In this document: positions 39,379 to 49,057 of the stretch, piece by piece
Layout: each line of letters begins with the position of its first letter
Position numbering within the stretch: position 1 is the stretch's first letter
NCBI GenBank assembly: GCA_902599605.1
Contig: CACKFV010000003.1
Coordinates: forward strand, 16,683-80,682
Source: an uncultured Pelagibacteraceae bacterium
GTDB lineage: Bacteria; Pseudomonadota; Alphaproteobacteria; Pelagibacterales; Pelagibacteraceae
Direction of reading: 5' to 3'
Length of the DNA stretch: 64,000 nt
Translations under genes and position numbers: made by a program
The notes under the pieces: generated by a model
What the model was told of the DNA's origin: nothing
Databases searched by the model: none
What the model saw: only the letters and a program-made list of their open reading frames with translations

Positions 39379-40631
39379 TAGTGGGCAACAGCTGCTGCTC
39401 CATGTTCATCTACTAGATCACCACTTACAAATCTATTAATGTTAAATGCAGCATTTAATTTATGAGGTTCATCATTAGCGATTGTATGAGCAAATAAATC
39501 GCCTGAACCAGGTGTTGCTTTAAATCCACCAGTTCCCCAACCACAATTAAAATAAAGACCTTTGATTGATGTTTTGCTAATTATCGGGCTTGCATCTGGA
39601 CAAATGTCAACAATTCCACCCCATTGTCTTAACATCTTCATTCTACTAAAAATTGGATATAATTCTAATATAGCTTTAAGTGTTTCTTCTACAATATTAA
39701 AGCTTCCCTTTTGAGTGTAAGAAACATAAGAGTCAGTTCCCGCACCAATAACTAATTCACCTTTATCTGATTGACTCACATAAGCATGAACAGCATTTGA
39801 CATTACAACAGTATCGATTATTGGTTTTACTGGCTCTGATACAAGCGCTTGCAAAGGTTTACTTTCGAGTGGTAACTTAAGTCCGGCCATATTTGCTATT
39901 ACGCTTGAATGTCCTGCAGCAACAACGCCAATCTTTTTAGTTTTAATAAATCCTTTTGTTGTTTCTAGACCTTCAACTGAATCTCCATTTCTTTTAATAC
40001 CTTTGACTTCGCAATTTTGAATTATATCAACTCCCATTTCATCAGCGCCTCTTGCATAACCCCAAGCAACAGCATCATGTCTAGCTGTACCAGCTCTTTT
40101 TTGTAATGTACCACCTAATACTGGATACCTAATATCTTGTGAAGTATTTATTATCGGACAAAACTTTTTTACTTCATCTGTTTCCAACCAAACAGCATCA
40201 ATACCATTTAATCTATTTGCATGAGTTCTTCTTTTTAGATCTCTTACATCTTGTAAATTATGAGCCAAATTCATAACTCCTCTTTGGCTGAACATTACAT
40301 TGTAATTAAGTTCTTGAGACAAACCTTCCCAAATTTTTAATGCGTGATCATATAAACCTGCGCTGGCGTCCCATAAATAATTTGATCTGATAATTGTAGT
40401 ATTTCTTCCAGTGTTACCTCCACCAATCCAACCTTTCTCAACAACAGCAATGTTTGTTAAATTATGTTTTTTCGCTAAATAGTATGCAGTGGCTAAACCG
40501 TGACCGCCGCCACCAACAATTACAGCATCATACTCTTTTTTAGGTTCAGGATCTCTCCATGCTCTTTGCCAATTTTCATGGTTGCTAAAAGCATTCTTTA
40601 TTAAAGAAAATATAGAATATTTATTTTTCAT
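39378..40631 (-). CDS. soxB: Sarcosine oxidase beta subunit
   Basis: SoxB is the flavoprotein subunit that oxidises sarcosine to glycine. The FAD-binding [29 protein letters not shown] is near residue 40 and the region [21 protein letters not shown] near 185 probably contains the histidine that carries covalent FMN in characterised enzymes. GGWGTGG-type glycine-rich sequence ([16 protein letters not shown]) near the end completes the site. The 417-residue length is standard. It is the first gene of the operon; an inverted repeat lies 25 bases upstream of its ATG. Confidence 0.97.
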   Translation of the reverse strand: MKNKYSIFSLIKNAFSNHENWQRAWRDPEPKKEYDAVIVGGGGHGLATAYYLAKKHNLTNIAVVEKGWIGGGNTGRNTTIIRSNYLWDASAGLYDHALKIWEGLSQELNYNVMFSQRGVMNLAHNLQDVRDLKRRTHANRLNGIDAVWLETDEVKKFCPIINTSQDIRYPVLGGTLQKRAGTARHDAVAWGYARGADEMGVDIIQNCEVKGIKRNGDSVEGLETTKGFIKTKKIGVVAAGHSSVIANMAGLKLPLESKPLQALVSEPVKPIIDTVVMSNAVHAYVSQSDKGELVIGAGTDSYVSYTQKGSFNIVEETLKAILELYPIFSRMKMLRQWGGIVDICPDASPIISKTSIKGLYFNCGWGTGGFKATPGSGDLFAHTIANDEPHKLNAAFNINRFVSGDLVDEHGAAAVAH

Positions 40632-40644
40632 TTTTTGAGAAATT

Positions 40645-40679
40645 ACTTGATAAATATTGAATATTCAATGATTTCAAGT
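40645..40679. promoter_or_regulatory. Nested inverted repeat upstream of soxB, candidate operator
   Basis: A perfect 14-base palindrome, ATTGAATATTCAAT (40656-40669), is enclosed by a second pair of arms, ACTTGA (40645-40650) and TCAAGT (40674-40679), spaced almost symmetrically. It lies between the divergent soxB and tRNA-Ser genes, about 14-50 bases upstream of the soxB ATG. On the - strand the outer arm gives TTGAAA, and TATTTA follows about 15 bases later, so the palindrome would sit in the promoter spacer. That suits a repressor or activator site; the factor is unknown. Confidence 0.4.
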
Positions 40680-40693
40680 TACACAGTATATAA

Positions 40694-40788
40694 GGAAGGA
40701 TGGGTGAGCTGGTTTAAACCAGCGGTTTGCTAAACCGCCGTACGCTTGAAAAGGTGTACCGAGGGTTCGAATCCCTCTCCTTCCGCCA
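40694..40788 (+). tRNA. tRNA-Ser (anticodon GCU)
   Basis: The sequence folds as a class II tRNA. The acceptor stem pairs GGAAGGA with TCCTTCC, followed by discriminator G and an encoded CCA. The anticodon stem GCGGT/ACCGC closes the loop TTGCTAA with anticodon GCT at 40729-40731, which reads AGC and AGU serine codons. A long variable arm (CGTACGCTTGAAAAGGTGTACCG) and the T arm GAGGGTTCGAATCCCTC are present. It is the only tRNA in the window. slt ends 12 bases downstream on the other strand. Confidence 0.97.
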
Positions 40789-40799
40789 TTTTTCAGAAA

Positions 40800-43049
40800 T
40801 TAGTATAGTGGATAATTAGCGAAAAAATCTTTCATTTTGATAGGCTTTTGCTCTAGCACATATCGATAAACGTTATAATTTTCTAAAACTCTTTGAACAT
40901 AGTTTCTTGTTTCTTTAAATTTTATAAGTTCAATCCAATCAACATAATCCACTTGATCCTTTTGAGGATTTTTGTTTATTTTTTTCCAATATCTTACTCT
41001 TTTAGGGCCCGCATTATAAGCAGCAATAGCAAAAGGATAGGCACCATCATATTCTAAAATTAATCCTGCTAAATAATGAGACCCTAAATTAATATTGTAT
41101 TCAGGATCTGAAGTTAATCTTGATTTTGAATATGGTAGCTTAGCTTGTTTTGCAACAATCTTAGCTGTGTAAGTCATAAGTTGCATCATACCTCTCGCAC
41201 CAGCGTAACTATTTGCTTTACTATCAAATTCACTCTCTTGTCTTATAACTGCAAGTATCAATGCAGGGTTAGGAATTTTTCTTCCCCCAACCATAGTTGG
41301 TGTGCTGATAACAGGATAGTTATATTGATTATGAAATCTTTTTTCATAAGATGCCAATTTAGATATTTGAATTGCAAAATCATATCTTGAAATTTCAGTA
41401 GCAAGTTCTGCAGCTAGAACTTCACTTCCTTGATCTATATTATCAAGAGCTAAATGACGTAAAATATGTTTTGTATATTTATCTCTTTCAATCTCGTGGA
41501 GCAAATAAACGAGTTTATATAATTTCTTGTCCTTAAATTCTTTTTTATATTTATCGTTTGCTTTCATAGTTTCATTTAAAGAAAATGTTTCGTCTGGTTT
41601 AATTTTCATATGTGCAAGTTGCCCATAATATGTAGTCGGAAATTTAGAAGCTTCACTGTAATATTTATCAGCTGTTACGGGGTCACCCAGTTTTTCATAC
41701 GTTCTTCCTAACCAAAATGCTCCTCTAGATAAACTTATTGGATAACCAACATTTTGATAAAAAGATTTAAAGTGTTCTCTTGCTAAAATTGGATCATTTA
41801 AGAAACTTAAAGCGATCCATCCACTAAACCATTCTGCCTCAGCGTATTCCGGAGTTCCTTGTTCTAATGAGTGGTTATTGACAATTTTGTATGCTGTTTG
41901 ATATTTCTTTTTATAAATTAACGATCTTCCAATAATTGACCTTTCCACCCACCATTTGTCTGGTCTTACCATATAACTCTTAGAATTCTTAATATTTAAC
42001 AAAATTTCTAATGAGCTATCTACTCGACCTCTTTTTCTTCTCCATTTTAATCTGTCATAGTTAAGACCTGGGTCATTTCTGAAACTTTCAGGCACTTTTG
42101 AAATTGCATTGTCTACACCATATGATTTACTCATTAGCAATTGTCTCGCAGTATAAAGAAGCTGATAATCTTTCGGTAAATATCTTAACATTCTTTTTAA
42201 ATCCCAATATTTATTTTCCCAAGCTAGGTAATCAGCCCTTCTAATATGGTCTTCTGATGATAAATATTTTTTTATTCGTTTGTATGTAGGTCTAAGTTCT
42301 GCTTTAGATAAATCGGCAGTAATCCATCCTTTTTTTATCAACTTTATACCGTCTACATTTTGCCCATCTTGTAATAAGCTTTCCCCCAAAACTATCTCTC
42401 CGTATCCACTTAATGGTTTTTTATCCTCGAATAAATCTATTATTTTTTTGTGACCAATTTTTTTAACTGATAATTTCTTTTCAGATAGATATTCAATTCT
42501 ACCACGACGAGGATAAGACTCATTTCTTTTTAAAAATGAACTATAGTCAGAATAATTTGCATTATTATTTCTTTCTAATAGGTGTCTCCACATTGTGAAA
42601 TCATAAATTGACTTATCTTTTGCACGAGAAGCAATTTTGATTGCACTTTGCCACTTTTTTCTTTTAATTAAATCTAAAGATTGTTGAGCTATTTTTACGT
42701 CTTTTTTACTATAGTATTTTGATTTTTTAATTTTCTCCTTTTTTGGCTCTGTCTTTTTAACAATTATTGTTGGTTTCTTTTTAGGTAGTAAAATCCCTAT
42801 ATTTTGAAAATCCTTGTCGGTTTCTGCTATTTCAACCTTTTCTTTTTTTTCTTCTTGAATTTCTTTCTCTTTTTTAACTGTAGGTTTTATTGGAGGTATA
42901 ATATTTTTTTTTGATATAATCTTTTTTTTAACCTCATCAGATAATGTTGGTTTTTTTGGTGGAATAATTAACTCACTTGAAAATGAATATGAGCCTAAAA
43001 TTAACAGAAAGATTAAAATAAATTTGATAAATATTTTAAAAAAGATCAT
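40800..43049 (-). CDS. slt: Soluble lytic murein transglycosylase
   Basis: This enzyme cleaves peptidoglycan with formation of 1,6-anhydromuramic acid. An N-terminal hydrophobic segment (FIKFILIFLLILGSYSFSS) serves as signal peptide, followed by a lysine/proline-rich stretch (to ~120) with repeated PPKKPT/PPIKPT-like pieces, a long helical superhelix region, and the C-terminal SLT domain with catalytic glutamate in AVIRQESEFDSKANSYAGARGMMQLM (about residue 605). Length is 749 residues, longer than E. coli Slt70 because of the proline-rich linker. It diverges from dapA. Confidence 0.93.
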   Translation of the reverse strand: MIFFKIFIKFILIFLLILGSYSFSSELIIPPKKPTLSDEVKKKIISKKNIIPPIKPTVKKEKEIQEEKKEKVEIAETDKDFQNIGILLPKKKPTIIVKKTEPKKEKIKKSKYYSKKDVKIAQQSLDLIKRKKWQSAIKIASRAKDKSIYDFTMWRHLLERNNNANYSDYSSFLKRNESYPRRGRIEYLSEKKLSVKKIGHKKIIDLFEDKKPLSGYGEIVLGESLLQDGQNVDGIKLIKKGWITADLSKAELRPTYKRIKKYLSSEDHIRRADYLAWENKYWDLKRMLRYLPKDYQLLYTARQLLMSKSYGVDNAISKVPESFRNDPGLNYDRLKWRRKRGRVDSSLEILLNIKNSKSYMVRPDKWWVERSIIGRSLIYKKKYQTAYKIVNNHSLEQGTPEYAEAEWFSGWIALSFLNDPILAREHFKSFYQNVGYPISLSRGAFWLGRTYEKLGDPVTADKYYSEASKFPTTYYGQLAHMKIKPDETFSLNETMKANDKYKKEFKDKKLYKLVYLLHEIERDKYTKHILRHLALDNIDQGSEVLAAELATEISRYDFAIQISKLASYEKRFHNQYNYPVISTPTMVGGRKIPNPALILAVIRQESEFDSKANSYAGARGMMQLMTYTAKIVAKQAKLPYSKSRLTSDPEYNINLGSHYLAGLILEYDGAYPFAIAAYNAGPKRVRYWKKINKNPQKDQVDYVDWIELIKFKETRNYVQRVLENYNVYRYVLEQKPIKMKDFFANYPLY

Positions 43050-43078
43050 ATTTTTGTAAATGAATCGATAATCTATGT

Positions 43079-43084
43079 TATAAA
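43079..43084 (+). promoter_or_regulatory. Candidate -10 box for dapA, near-leaderless
   Basis: TATAAA lies five bases before the dapA ATG, in the 40-base gap between the divergent slt and dapA. TTGTAA at 43054 is a weak -35 at 19 bases. A start at this box would put the 5' end at or next to the ATG. No Shine-Dalgarno sequence is visible, which agrees with leaderless translation but does not prove it. Confidence 0.35.
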
Positions 43085-43089
43085 GTTAT

Positions 43090-43971
43090 ATGTTTAAAGG
43101 ATCAAATGTTGCGTTATTAACTCCGTTTAAGAATAATAAATTAGACGAAGATTGTTATATCAAACTAATAAATTTTCATATTGAAAATGGCACAAATGGT
43201 TTAGTTCCTGCAGGAACAACAGGTGAATCGCCCACATTGAGCCATGAAGAGCATGAAAAAGTCATTGAGCTTTGTATTAAAGAAGCAAAAGGTAAAATTC
43301 CGGTAATTGCAGGCACTGGATCAAATTCTACAACTGAAGCTGTAGCTCTAACAAAGCATGCAGAAAAGGCAGGAGCAGATGGCGTACTTGTAGTTACTCC
43401 ATATTACAACAAACCAACACAAGAAGGTTTATATCAACATTATAAATCAATTAATGATAATACAAGCTTGCCAATTATTATTTATAATATTCCAAGTCGC
43501 TGCGTTATTGATATGTCAGTTGATACAATGGCAAGACTTTATGAACTTAAAAATATCGCAGGTGTAAAAGATGCGACAGGAGACCTAAATAGACTTGATC
43601 AAACTTTAAAAAAATTGGGACCTGATTTTATTCAGCTAACTGGTGAAGATGGTCTTGCTTTTGAATTTAATAAAAGAGGAGGGGTTGGTATAATTTCGGT
43701 TACAGCAAATATAGCACCTAAGCTATGTTCTGATTTTCAAAAATTTTCAAAATCAAATTCTGATAATGAAATTAAAGAGGCTGAAAGAATTGATGCTTTG
43801 CTTCAACCACTTCATAAAGCTCTATTTATTGAAAGCAATCCAGCACCTGCAAAATATGCAGCTAAACTTTTAGGTCTGTGCAGTGATGATGTAAGACTAC
43901 CATTAGTTAAAATACAAGAATCCACTAAGGAAAAAGTAAAAGAAGCATTATTGTCTGCAAAATTATTGTAG
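43090..43971 (+). CDS. dapA: 4-hydroxy-tetrahydrodipicolinate synthase
   Basis: DapA condenses pyruvate with aspartate semialdehyde, the first step towards lysine and diaminopimelate. The pyruvate-binding GTTGE is near 42-46, the tyrosine of the proton relay is at 132 in IIYNIPSR, and the Schiff-base lysine is at about 160 in GVKDATGD. Length is 293 residues. It begins a tight + strand run (dapA-smpB-folK-spoT-pyrE...) with one-base gaps or overlaps. Confidence 0.97.
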   Translation: MFKGSNVALLTPFKNNKLDEDCYIKLINFHIENGTNGLVPAGTTGESPTLSHEEHEKVIELCIKEAKGKIPVIAGTGSNSTTEAVALTKHAEKAGADGVLVVTPYYNKPTQEGLYQHYKSINDNTSLPIIIYNIPSRCVIDMSVDTMARLYELKNIAGVKDATGDLNRLDQTLKKLGPDFIQLTGEDGLAFEFNKRGGVGIISVTANIAPKLCSDFQKFSKSNSDNEIKEAERIDALLQPLHKALFIESNPAPAKYAAKLLGLCSDDVRLPLVKIQESTKEKVKEALLSAKLL

Positions 43972-43972
43972 C

Positions 43973-44440
43973 ATGGTAAAAAAAGAACCTGGACACAAAA
44001 TAATTTGTTTAAATAGAAAAGCATCCTTTAATTTTTCTTTCCAAGAAATTTTAGAGGCAGGAATTGTATTAAAAGGATCTGAGATTAAGTCTGTTAGAGC
44101 AGGAAAAGTAAATATAGCAGAATCATATGCTATTGAAAAAGATGGTGAGTTTTTTTTAGTAAATTCACACATACCAATTTATAAAGAGGCAAGTTTTACT
44201 AACCATAATCCTAGAGAAGAGAGAAAGCTATTGTTAAATAAAAGAGAGATAAAAAAATTAATTGGTAAAGTTAATAGAGATGGATTGTCACTTATACCTC
44301 TTAAAATGTATTTTAAAAAAGGGAGAGCAAAGTTGGAGATTGCCGTCGCAAAAGGTAAAAAAAGATTTGATAAACGACAAACAAAAAAAACAAGGGACTG
44401 GAATCGTGATAAAGCAAGATATTTTAGAAGATCGTCATAA
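43973..44440 (+). CDS. smpB: SsrA-binding protein SmpB
   Basis: SmpB delivers tmRNA to stalled ribosomes for trans-translation. The 155-residue protein has [38 protein letters not shown] near the start and ends with [25 protein letters not shown], the conserved tail that enters the decoding site. It lies one base after dapA. The tmRNA gene itself is not in the window. Confidence 0.97.
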   Translation: MVKKEPGHKIICLNRKASFNFSFQEILEAGIVLKGSEIKSVRAGKVNIAESYAIEKDGEFFLVNSHIPIYKEASFTNHNPREERKLLLNKREIKKLIGKVNRDGLSLIPLKMYFKKGRAKLEIAVAKGKKRFDKRQTKKTRDWNRDKARYFRRSS

Positions 44441-44957
44441 TACAATTATACTGGCACTAGGCTCAAATTTGGGAAATAGAACTGATAATATTGAAAAAAC
44501 TAAGTTTCATTTATCACATTTTTGTTATTTTCTAAAAGTCTCAAAACTTTATGAAACACCATCGTGGCCAAACCCATCGAATCCAAAATTTTTAAACCTC
44601 ATTATTGAATGTAAAACAGATTTAACAATTATCGATTTGTTTGAAAAAATAAAAAAAATAGAAACATTATTGGGAAGAAAAAAAAGTATAAAAAACTCAC
44701 CACGAACTTGCGATATTGATATTATTGATTTCAACAATACTTGCAAAAGTATTATTCATAAAGGAGAAAAAATTATTACTCCACACCCAAGAATGCATCA
44801 AAGAAATTTTACTTTAATTCCATTATATGAAATAAAAAAAAACTGGATACATCCGAAAAATAAGCAAAAAATAGATATTTTAATAAAAAAATTAAACCCC
44901 AAATCAATTAGTGATATAAAGATTTATCAAAGTAATGGTATAATTAGATATGCTTAA
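44406..44957 (+). CDS. folK: 2-amino-4-hydroxy-6-hydroxymethyldihydropteridine pyrophosphokinase
   Basis: FolK transfers pyrophosphate from ATP to the pterin in folate synthesis. Motifs: [51 protein letters not shown] and [17 protein letters not shown]. The ORF track starts at 44262 inside smpB, but the folK core begins only near 44445. I chose the GTG at 44406 ([21 protein letters not shown]), overlapping smpB by 35 bases and giving 183 residues; the exact start is uncertain. The 3' end overlaps the spoT gene by eight bases. Confidence 0.9.
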   Translation: MIKQDILEDRHNTIILALGSNLGNRTDNIEKTKFHLSHFCYFLKVSKLYETPSWPNPSNPKFLNLIIECKTDLTIIDLFEKIKKIETLLGRKKSIKNSPRTCDIDIIDFNNTCKSIIHKGEKIITPHPRMHQRNFTLIPLYEIKKNWIHPKNKQKIDILIKKLNPKSISDIKIYQSNGIIRYA

Positions 44958-46692
44958 ATCTGAAGAATTAATAAATAAGGTAAGGGAATATAATAAGTTT
45001 TTAAACCCGACAACTTTAACCAAAGCTTATAATTTTGCTCTCGAGGCTCACAAGAAACAAAAAAGGGATGAAGGTGTGCCATATATTATTCACCCAATAG
45101 CTGTAGCAAATATTCTTTCAGATTTAAAACTTGATAGCGCAACTATTGCAACTGGATTATTGCACGATACGATTGAAGATACTAGAGCTACTTATAAAAC
45201 AATAAAGGAAGAATTTGGTCAAGAAGTTGCTGATTTAGTGGAAGGTGTCACAAAAATCTCTGCATTTGAAAATCAAGCAGCTCAAGACTCTAAAGCTGAA
45301 AATTTTAGAAAATTAATCATAGCAACCTCTAAAGACATAAGAGTCCTTCTTGTAAAATTAGCTGACAGACTTCATAACATGAGAACAATTAAATTTGTAA
45401 AACTTAAAGAAAAACAAATTAGAAAAGCTAAAGAAACGATGGAAATATATGCTCCATTAGCAGACAGAATGGGCATGAATAGAATTAGAGATGAGTTGGA
45501 AGATCTTTCTTTTGAAATTTTAAATCCTGAAGCAAGACATCTCGTTAAGAAAAGACTTGATGAAATAAAAGAAAATAATATTTCAAATTTTAATATGATT
45601 TCTGAGGAGTTTCAAAAAATTTTAAAAACAGAAGGATTAAATGTTAAAATATTTGGTAGAGAGAAAACCCCTTTTTCTATTTGGAGAAAAATTCAAAAAA
45701 AAAGAACTTCTCTAGAGCAAATCACAGATATAATCGGATTTAGGGTAATTGTTAACGATGTATCAGATTGCTATAAGACTTTAGGTGTATTCCATAAAAA
45801 GTGGAATTGTATACCGGGAAGATTTAAAGATTATATTTCATCTCCTAAAATAAACAAATATCAGTCATTACATACAGCTATAATTGGTCCAAACAAAAGA
45901 CCTATTGAAATTCAATTAAGAACAATGCAGATGCACGAATACGCTCAAAGAGGAATTGCTTCTCATTGGAAATATAAATCTTCTGAAAAATTTAATTCTT
46001 TAACTTGGAAAGAATACGATTGGTTGAAAGATCTAGTTGAAATAATTGAGAGAAATGAAAATCCAGAGGATTTTTATGAATATACTAAACTTCAGATGTT
46101 TCAAGAAAATGTATTTTGCTTTACACCAAAGGGATCTGTGATCAAACTTCCAAAAGATGCTACCCCAATAGATTTTGCGTATGCAGTACATACGCAAGTT
46201 GGAGATACTGCTATTGGATCAGAAATAAATGGTAAAGACAGTCATTTACAAAGTATCTTAAGAAATGGTGATGTGGTTAAGATTATAACATCAAAGAAAG
46301 AGTCACCATCTTTACATTGGTTAAGCTCAGCTAAAACAGGTAAAGCGAGAGCCGCAATTAGGAGATATTGGCAATATAGAGAAAATTCTAAACCAACTGA
46401 CAAAATATATAATACTACTCTTTGGATCTCGTTACCTGATAAACCAGGTGTTCTCGGAACAGTGACAACTATGATTGGAGAAAATCATGTAAACATTTCT
46501 AGTGTTGAAATGGTAGAAAAAACTAAAACCTCCATTAATTTTAGATTTAATCTAATTATTTCTGATCTCAAAAACTTTACAAAATTAATAAGTGAGTTAA
46601 AACAAAGAGAGTATAAATTTAAAATTATTAGACACAAAAACAAAAAATATGCTTTCTTTAAAAAATTCTTTGGCAGTTTTAAGAAAAACTGA
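44950..46692 (+). CDS. spoT: Bifunctional (p)ppGpp synthetase/hydrolase (RelA/SpoT homologue)
   Basis: This enzyme makes and degrades the stringent-response alarmone. HD hydrolase domain: HPIAVANILSDLKLD and LLHDTIEDTRATY. Synthetase domain: GREKTPFSIWRKIQKKR, DIIGFRVIV, YQSLHTAII and EIQLRTMQMHEYAQRGIASHW. TGS domain (FCFTPKGSVIKLPKDATPIDFAYAVHTQVGD) near 385, and a terminal ACT domain (LWISLPDKPGVLGTV). At 580 residues it is much shorter than E. coli SpoT (702), because most of the region between TGS and ACT is missing. It appears to be the only such gene in the window. Confidence 0.94.
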   Translation: MLKSEELINKVREYNKFLNPTTLTKAYNFALEAHKKQKRDEGVPYIIHPIAVANILSDLKLDSATIATGLLHDTIEDTRATYKTIKEEFGQEVADLVEGVTKISAFENQAAQDSKAENFRKLIIATSKDIRVLLVKLADRLHNMRTIKFVKLKEKQIRKAKETMEIYAPLADRMGMNRIRDELEDLSFEILNPEARHLVKKRLDEIKENNISNFNMISEEFQKILKTEGLNVKIFGREKTPFSIWRKIQKKRTSLEQITDIIGFRVIVNDVSDCYKTLGVFHKKWNCIPGRFKDYISSPKINKYQSLHTAIIGPNKRPIEIQLRTMQMHEYAQRGIASHWKYKSSEKFNSLTWKEYDWLKDLVEIIERNENPEDFYEYTKLQMFQENVFCFTPKGSVIKLPKDATPIDFAYAVHTQVGDTAIGSEINGKDSHLQSILRNGDVVKIITSKKESPSLHWLSSAKTGKARAAIRRYWQYRENSKPTDKIYNTTLWISLPDKPGVLGTVTTMIGENHVNISSVEMVEKTKTSINFRFNLIISDLKNFTKLISELKQREYKFKIIRHKNKKYAFFKKFFGSFKKN

Positions 46693-47230
46693 CGCTCTTT
46701 TAGAAGGACACTTCGTACTTTCATCTGGTCTACATTCACCCCAATATGTTCAATGCGCCAAGCTTTTAAGCAAACCAACTCAAGCTAAAAAATTTATAAG
46801 TTCCTTGGCAACAAAAATTAAAAGAAATATTAAAAGTTTTGATATTATTCTATCCCCAGCAATGGGAGGTGTAATTATTGGTTATGAGATAGGAAGATTG
46901 TTAAAAAAAGAGACTATTTTTTGTGAAAGAGTAGATAAAAAATTTAAACTTAGAAGAGGTTTTAATATTAAAAAAAAAGCAAAAGTATTAATAGTAGAGG
47001 ACGTAATCACTACAGGAAAATCTTCATTTGAGTGTGTAAGACTCATAAAAAAGTTTGGTGGAAAGTTTGTTGGAATTGCTTGCTTAATAGACAGGTCGAA
47101 AAATTTAAAAATGTCCAAAAAAATTATATCTCAAGTAAAATTAGATATTCCTGTTTATAAGAGAAATAAATTGCCAACTCCTTTAAAGAATATCCAAATT
47201 ACAAAACCAGGAAGTAGATATTTAAGATAA
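46649..47230 (+). CDS. pyrE: Orotate phosphoribosyltransferase
   Basis: PyrE attaches orotate to PRPP to make orotidylate. The PRPP-binding motif VLIVEDVITTGKSS is near residue 112, and the catalytic loop RVDKKFKLRRGF precedes it. The start LLEGHFVLSSGLHSPQYVQC matches the family. The 193-residue reading frame begins 44 bases inside the end of spoT, an unusually long overlap; no later ATG would keep the conserved N-terminus. pyrB and a dihydroorotase homologue lie 20 kb away in the window. Confidence 0.93.
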   Translation: MLSLKNSLAVLRKTDALLEGHFVLSSGLHSPQYVQCAKLLSKPTQAKKFISSLATKIKRNIKSFDIILSPAMGGVIIGYEIGRLLKKETIFCERVDKKFKLRRGFNIKKKAKVLIVEDVITTGKSSFECVRLIKKFGGKFVGIACLIDRSKNLKMSKKIISQVKLDIPVYKRNKLPTPLKNIQITKPGSRYLR

Positions 47231-47943
47231 TGTCTAAACTCGGTGTTAACATTGATCATGTGGCTACATTAAGAAATGCTAGAGGAGAAAATCATCCAAA
47301 TATTTTAAAGTTTGCAAATATTGCAATTAATTCTGGAGCTGACTCTATAACAGTTCATCTTAGAGAAGACAGAAGACATATTAAAGATTTAGATTTAAAA
47401 AAACTTTGTAAAAAAAAAATTAAAATAAACTTAGAGATGGCATGTAATAACAAAATGTTAAAAATTGCTCTTAGAAACATGCCTAATTATGTTTGTATAG
47501 TACCGGAAAAAAGAAAAGAAATTACTACAGAAGGGGGTATAGATTTAAAAAAAAATTTTCATAATTTAAAAAAAATTATATCCAGACTTAATAAAGCTAA
47601 AATTAGAACAAGTTTATTTATAGACCCTTCAAAACAAAATATTGAAATCTCGAAAAAAATAGGAACAAAATGCGTTGAACTGCACACAGGAAAAATATCA
47701 ATTTTAGTTAAAAAAGGTGTAAAATTTTCAAATGAACTAAAGAGAATTAAAGATGCAAGTAAATTAGCATTTGATTATGATATTGAAGTGCATGCAGGAC
47801 ACGGCTTGGATTACAAAACAACAAAAATTTTGAGAAAAATTCCATACATTAAAGAATTTAATATTGGTCACTTTATCATAGGTGAAAGTTTAGAGTCTGG
47901 TATGCCCAGTATTATTAAAGAATTCAAAAAGATCGTGAGATGA
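47230..47943 (+). CDS. pdxJ: Pyridoxine 5'-phosphate synthase
   Basis: PdxJ makes pyridoxine 5'-phosphate from deoxyxylulose 5-phosphate and aminoacetone phosphate, the last ring-forming step of the DXP-dependent vitamin B6 route. Motifs: LGVNIDHVATLRNARGENHPN, HLREDRRHI, EVHAGHGLDY and EFNIGHFIIGE. Length is 237 residues. It overlaps pyrE by one base and acpS by four. The pdxJ-acpS-lepB-rnc order is common in proteobacteria. Confidence 0.96.
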   Translation: MSKLGVNIDHVATLRNARGENHPNILKFANIAINSGADSITVHLREDRRHIKDLDLKKLCKKKIKINLEMACNNKMLKIALRNMPNYVCIVPEKRKEITTEGGIDLKKNFHNLKKIISRLNKAKIRTSLFIDPSKQNIEISKKIGTKCVELHTGKISILVKKGVKFSNELKRIKDASKLAFDYDIEVHAGHGLDYKTTKILRKIPYIKEFNIGHFIIGESLESGMPSIIKEFKKIVR

Positions 47944-48335
47944 CTTTAGATATTTTTGGTGTAGGGACAGACATTGTTAAAAATAGTCGTATAAAAAAAC
48001 TTATTAAAAACAAAAAATTTATTAATAGAATATTTACATCTAGTGAAATTAAAGATTCAGAAAAAATTAATCAGAAAGTTTTGTTTTTTTCAAAAAGATT
48101 CGCTGCTAAGGAAGCTTTCGTAAAATCTCTTGGTACTGGTTTTGCTCATAATATAAATTTTAAAGATATAAATGTATCAAAAAAAAGAAGTGGTAAACCT
48201 CACCTTACTTTAAGCAAAAAGTTAAAAGATATATTAAAAAGAAAACTTAAATTGAAAAAAGTTAAAATTTTTCTGTCATTATCAGATGAAAGAGAATATT
48301 CAGTTGCATACGTTATAACTCAAAAGATTAAATGA
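47940..48335 (+). CDS. acpS: Holo-[acyl-carrier-protein] synthase
   Basis: AcpS loads the 4'-phosphopantetheine arm on acyl carrier protein. The two metal/CoA motifs, GVGTDIVKNSRI at the N-terminus and FFSKRFAAKEAFVKSLGTGFA near residue 50, are intact. Length is 131 residues. It begins in an ATGA overlap with pdxJ and ends in another with lepB. Confidence 0.95.
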   Translation: MTLDIFGVGTDIVKNSRIKKLIKNKKFINRIFTSSEIKDSEKINQKVLFFSKRFAAKEAFVKSLGTGFAHNINFKDINVSKKRSGKPHLTLSKKLKDILKRKLKLKKVKIFLSLSDEREYSVAYVITQKIK

Positions 48336-49057
48336 GACAAAAAATTATAGATAATATCAAAACTATTTTTTATGCTTTAGTAATTGCTATTGTAATAAGG
48401 TCTTTATTCATTCAACCCTTTTATATTCCGTCATCATCGATGGAGCCAACTTTGTTGGTAGGAGATAGAATTTTTGTAACTAAATATACTTATGGATATA
48501 GCAAGCATTCGTTTCCTTTTAGTTTAGGACCTATTAAAAAACGTATTTTTTTTAATGAACCAGAAAGAGGAGACATTATTGTATTCAAAACTCCTGCGGA
48601 TAACAGAACCGATTATATTAAAAGACTTATAGGTGGACCAGGAGACAAGATTCAATTTATAGACGGTAATCTATATCTTAACGACGCTGAAATTCTTAAA
48701 TCTAAAGTAAAGTCAGAAGTGGAAATATATTGTGGTGGTGAAATTTTAGAAACAAATCTTTTTGAAGAAAAAATAGAAAATAAAAAATATTTAACTGCTT
48801 ATAATAATTTTGGATCGTACCAAAATTCAGATGAATTTGTTGTACCTGATAATCATTATTTTTTTTTAGGAGACAATAGAGATTGTTCAAAGGATAGTCG
48901 ATTTTTAACAAGTGTTGGTTATGTACACCGCGATAATATTGTTGGTAAGGCTAGATTTATTTTTTTTTCTACAGACAAAAAAATAGGAAGATTTATTGAG
49001 TTTTGGAAATGGAATAAAAGTTTTAGATTAGACAGATTCTTTAAAAAAATTAGATAA
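48332..49057 (+). CDS. lepB: Signal peptidase I
   Basis: LepB removes signal peptides from exported proteins at the outer face of the inner membrane. One N-terminal membrane segment (TIFYALVIAIVIRSLFIQPF) anchors it. Catalytic serine is at about 36 in PSSSMEPT, the lysine follows in YIKRLIGGPGDKI, and the late box GDNRDCSKDSRF is present. Length is 241 residues. It clusters with rnc and recO as in other proteobacteria. Confidence 0.95.
   Translation: MRQKIIDNIKTIFYALVIAIVIRSLFIQPFYIPSSSMEPTLLVGDRIFVTKYTYGYSKHSFPFSLGPIKKRIFFNEPERGDIIVFKTPADNRTDYIKRLIGGPGDKIQFIDGNLYLNDAEILKSKVKSEVEIYCGGEILETNLFEEKIENKKYLTAYNNFGSYQNSDEFVVPDNHYFFLGDNRDCSKDSRFLTSVGYVHRDNIVGKARFIFFSTDKKIGRFIEFWKWNKSFRLDRFFKKIR

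Noticed and set aside
40789-40799. Possible terminator for tRNA-Ser in the short gap before slt
   Set aside because: Only a short T-rich stretch follows the CCA end; there is no hairpin, so it cannot be called.
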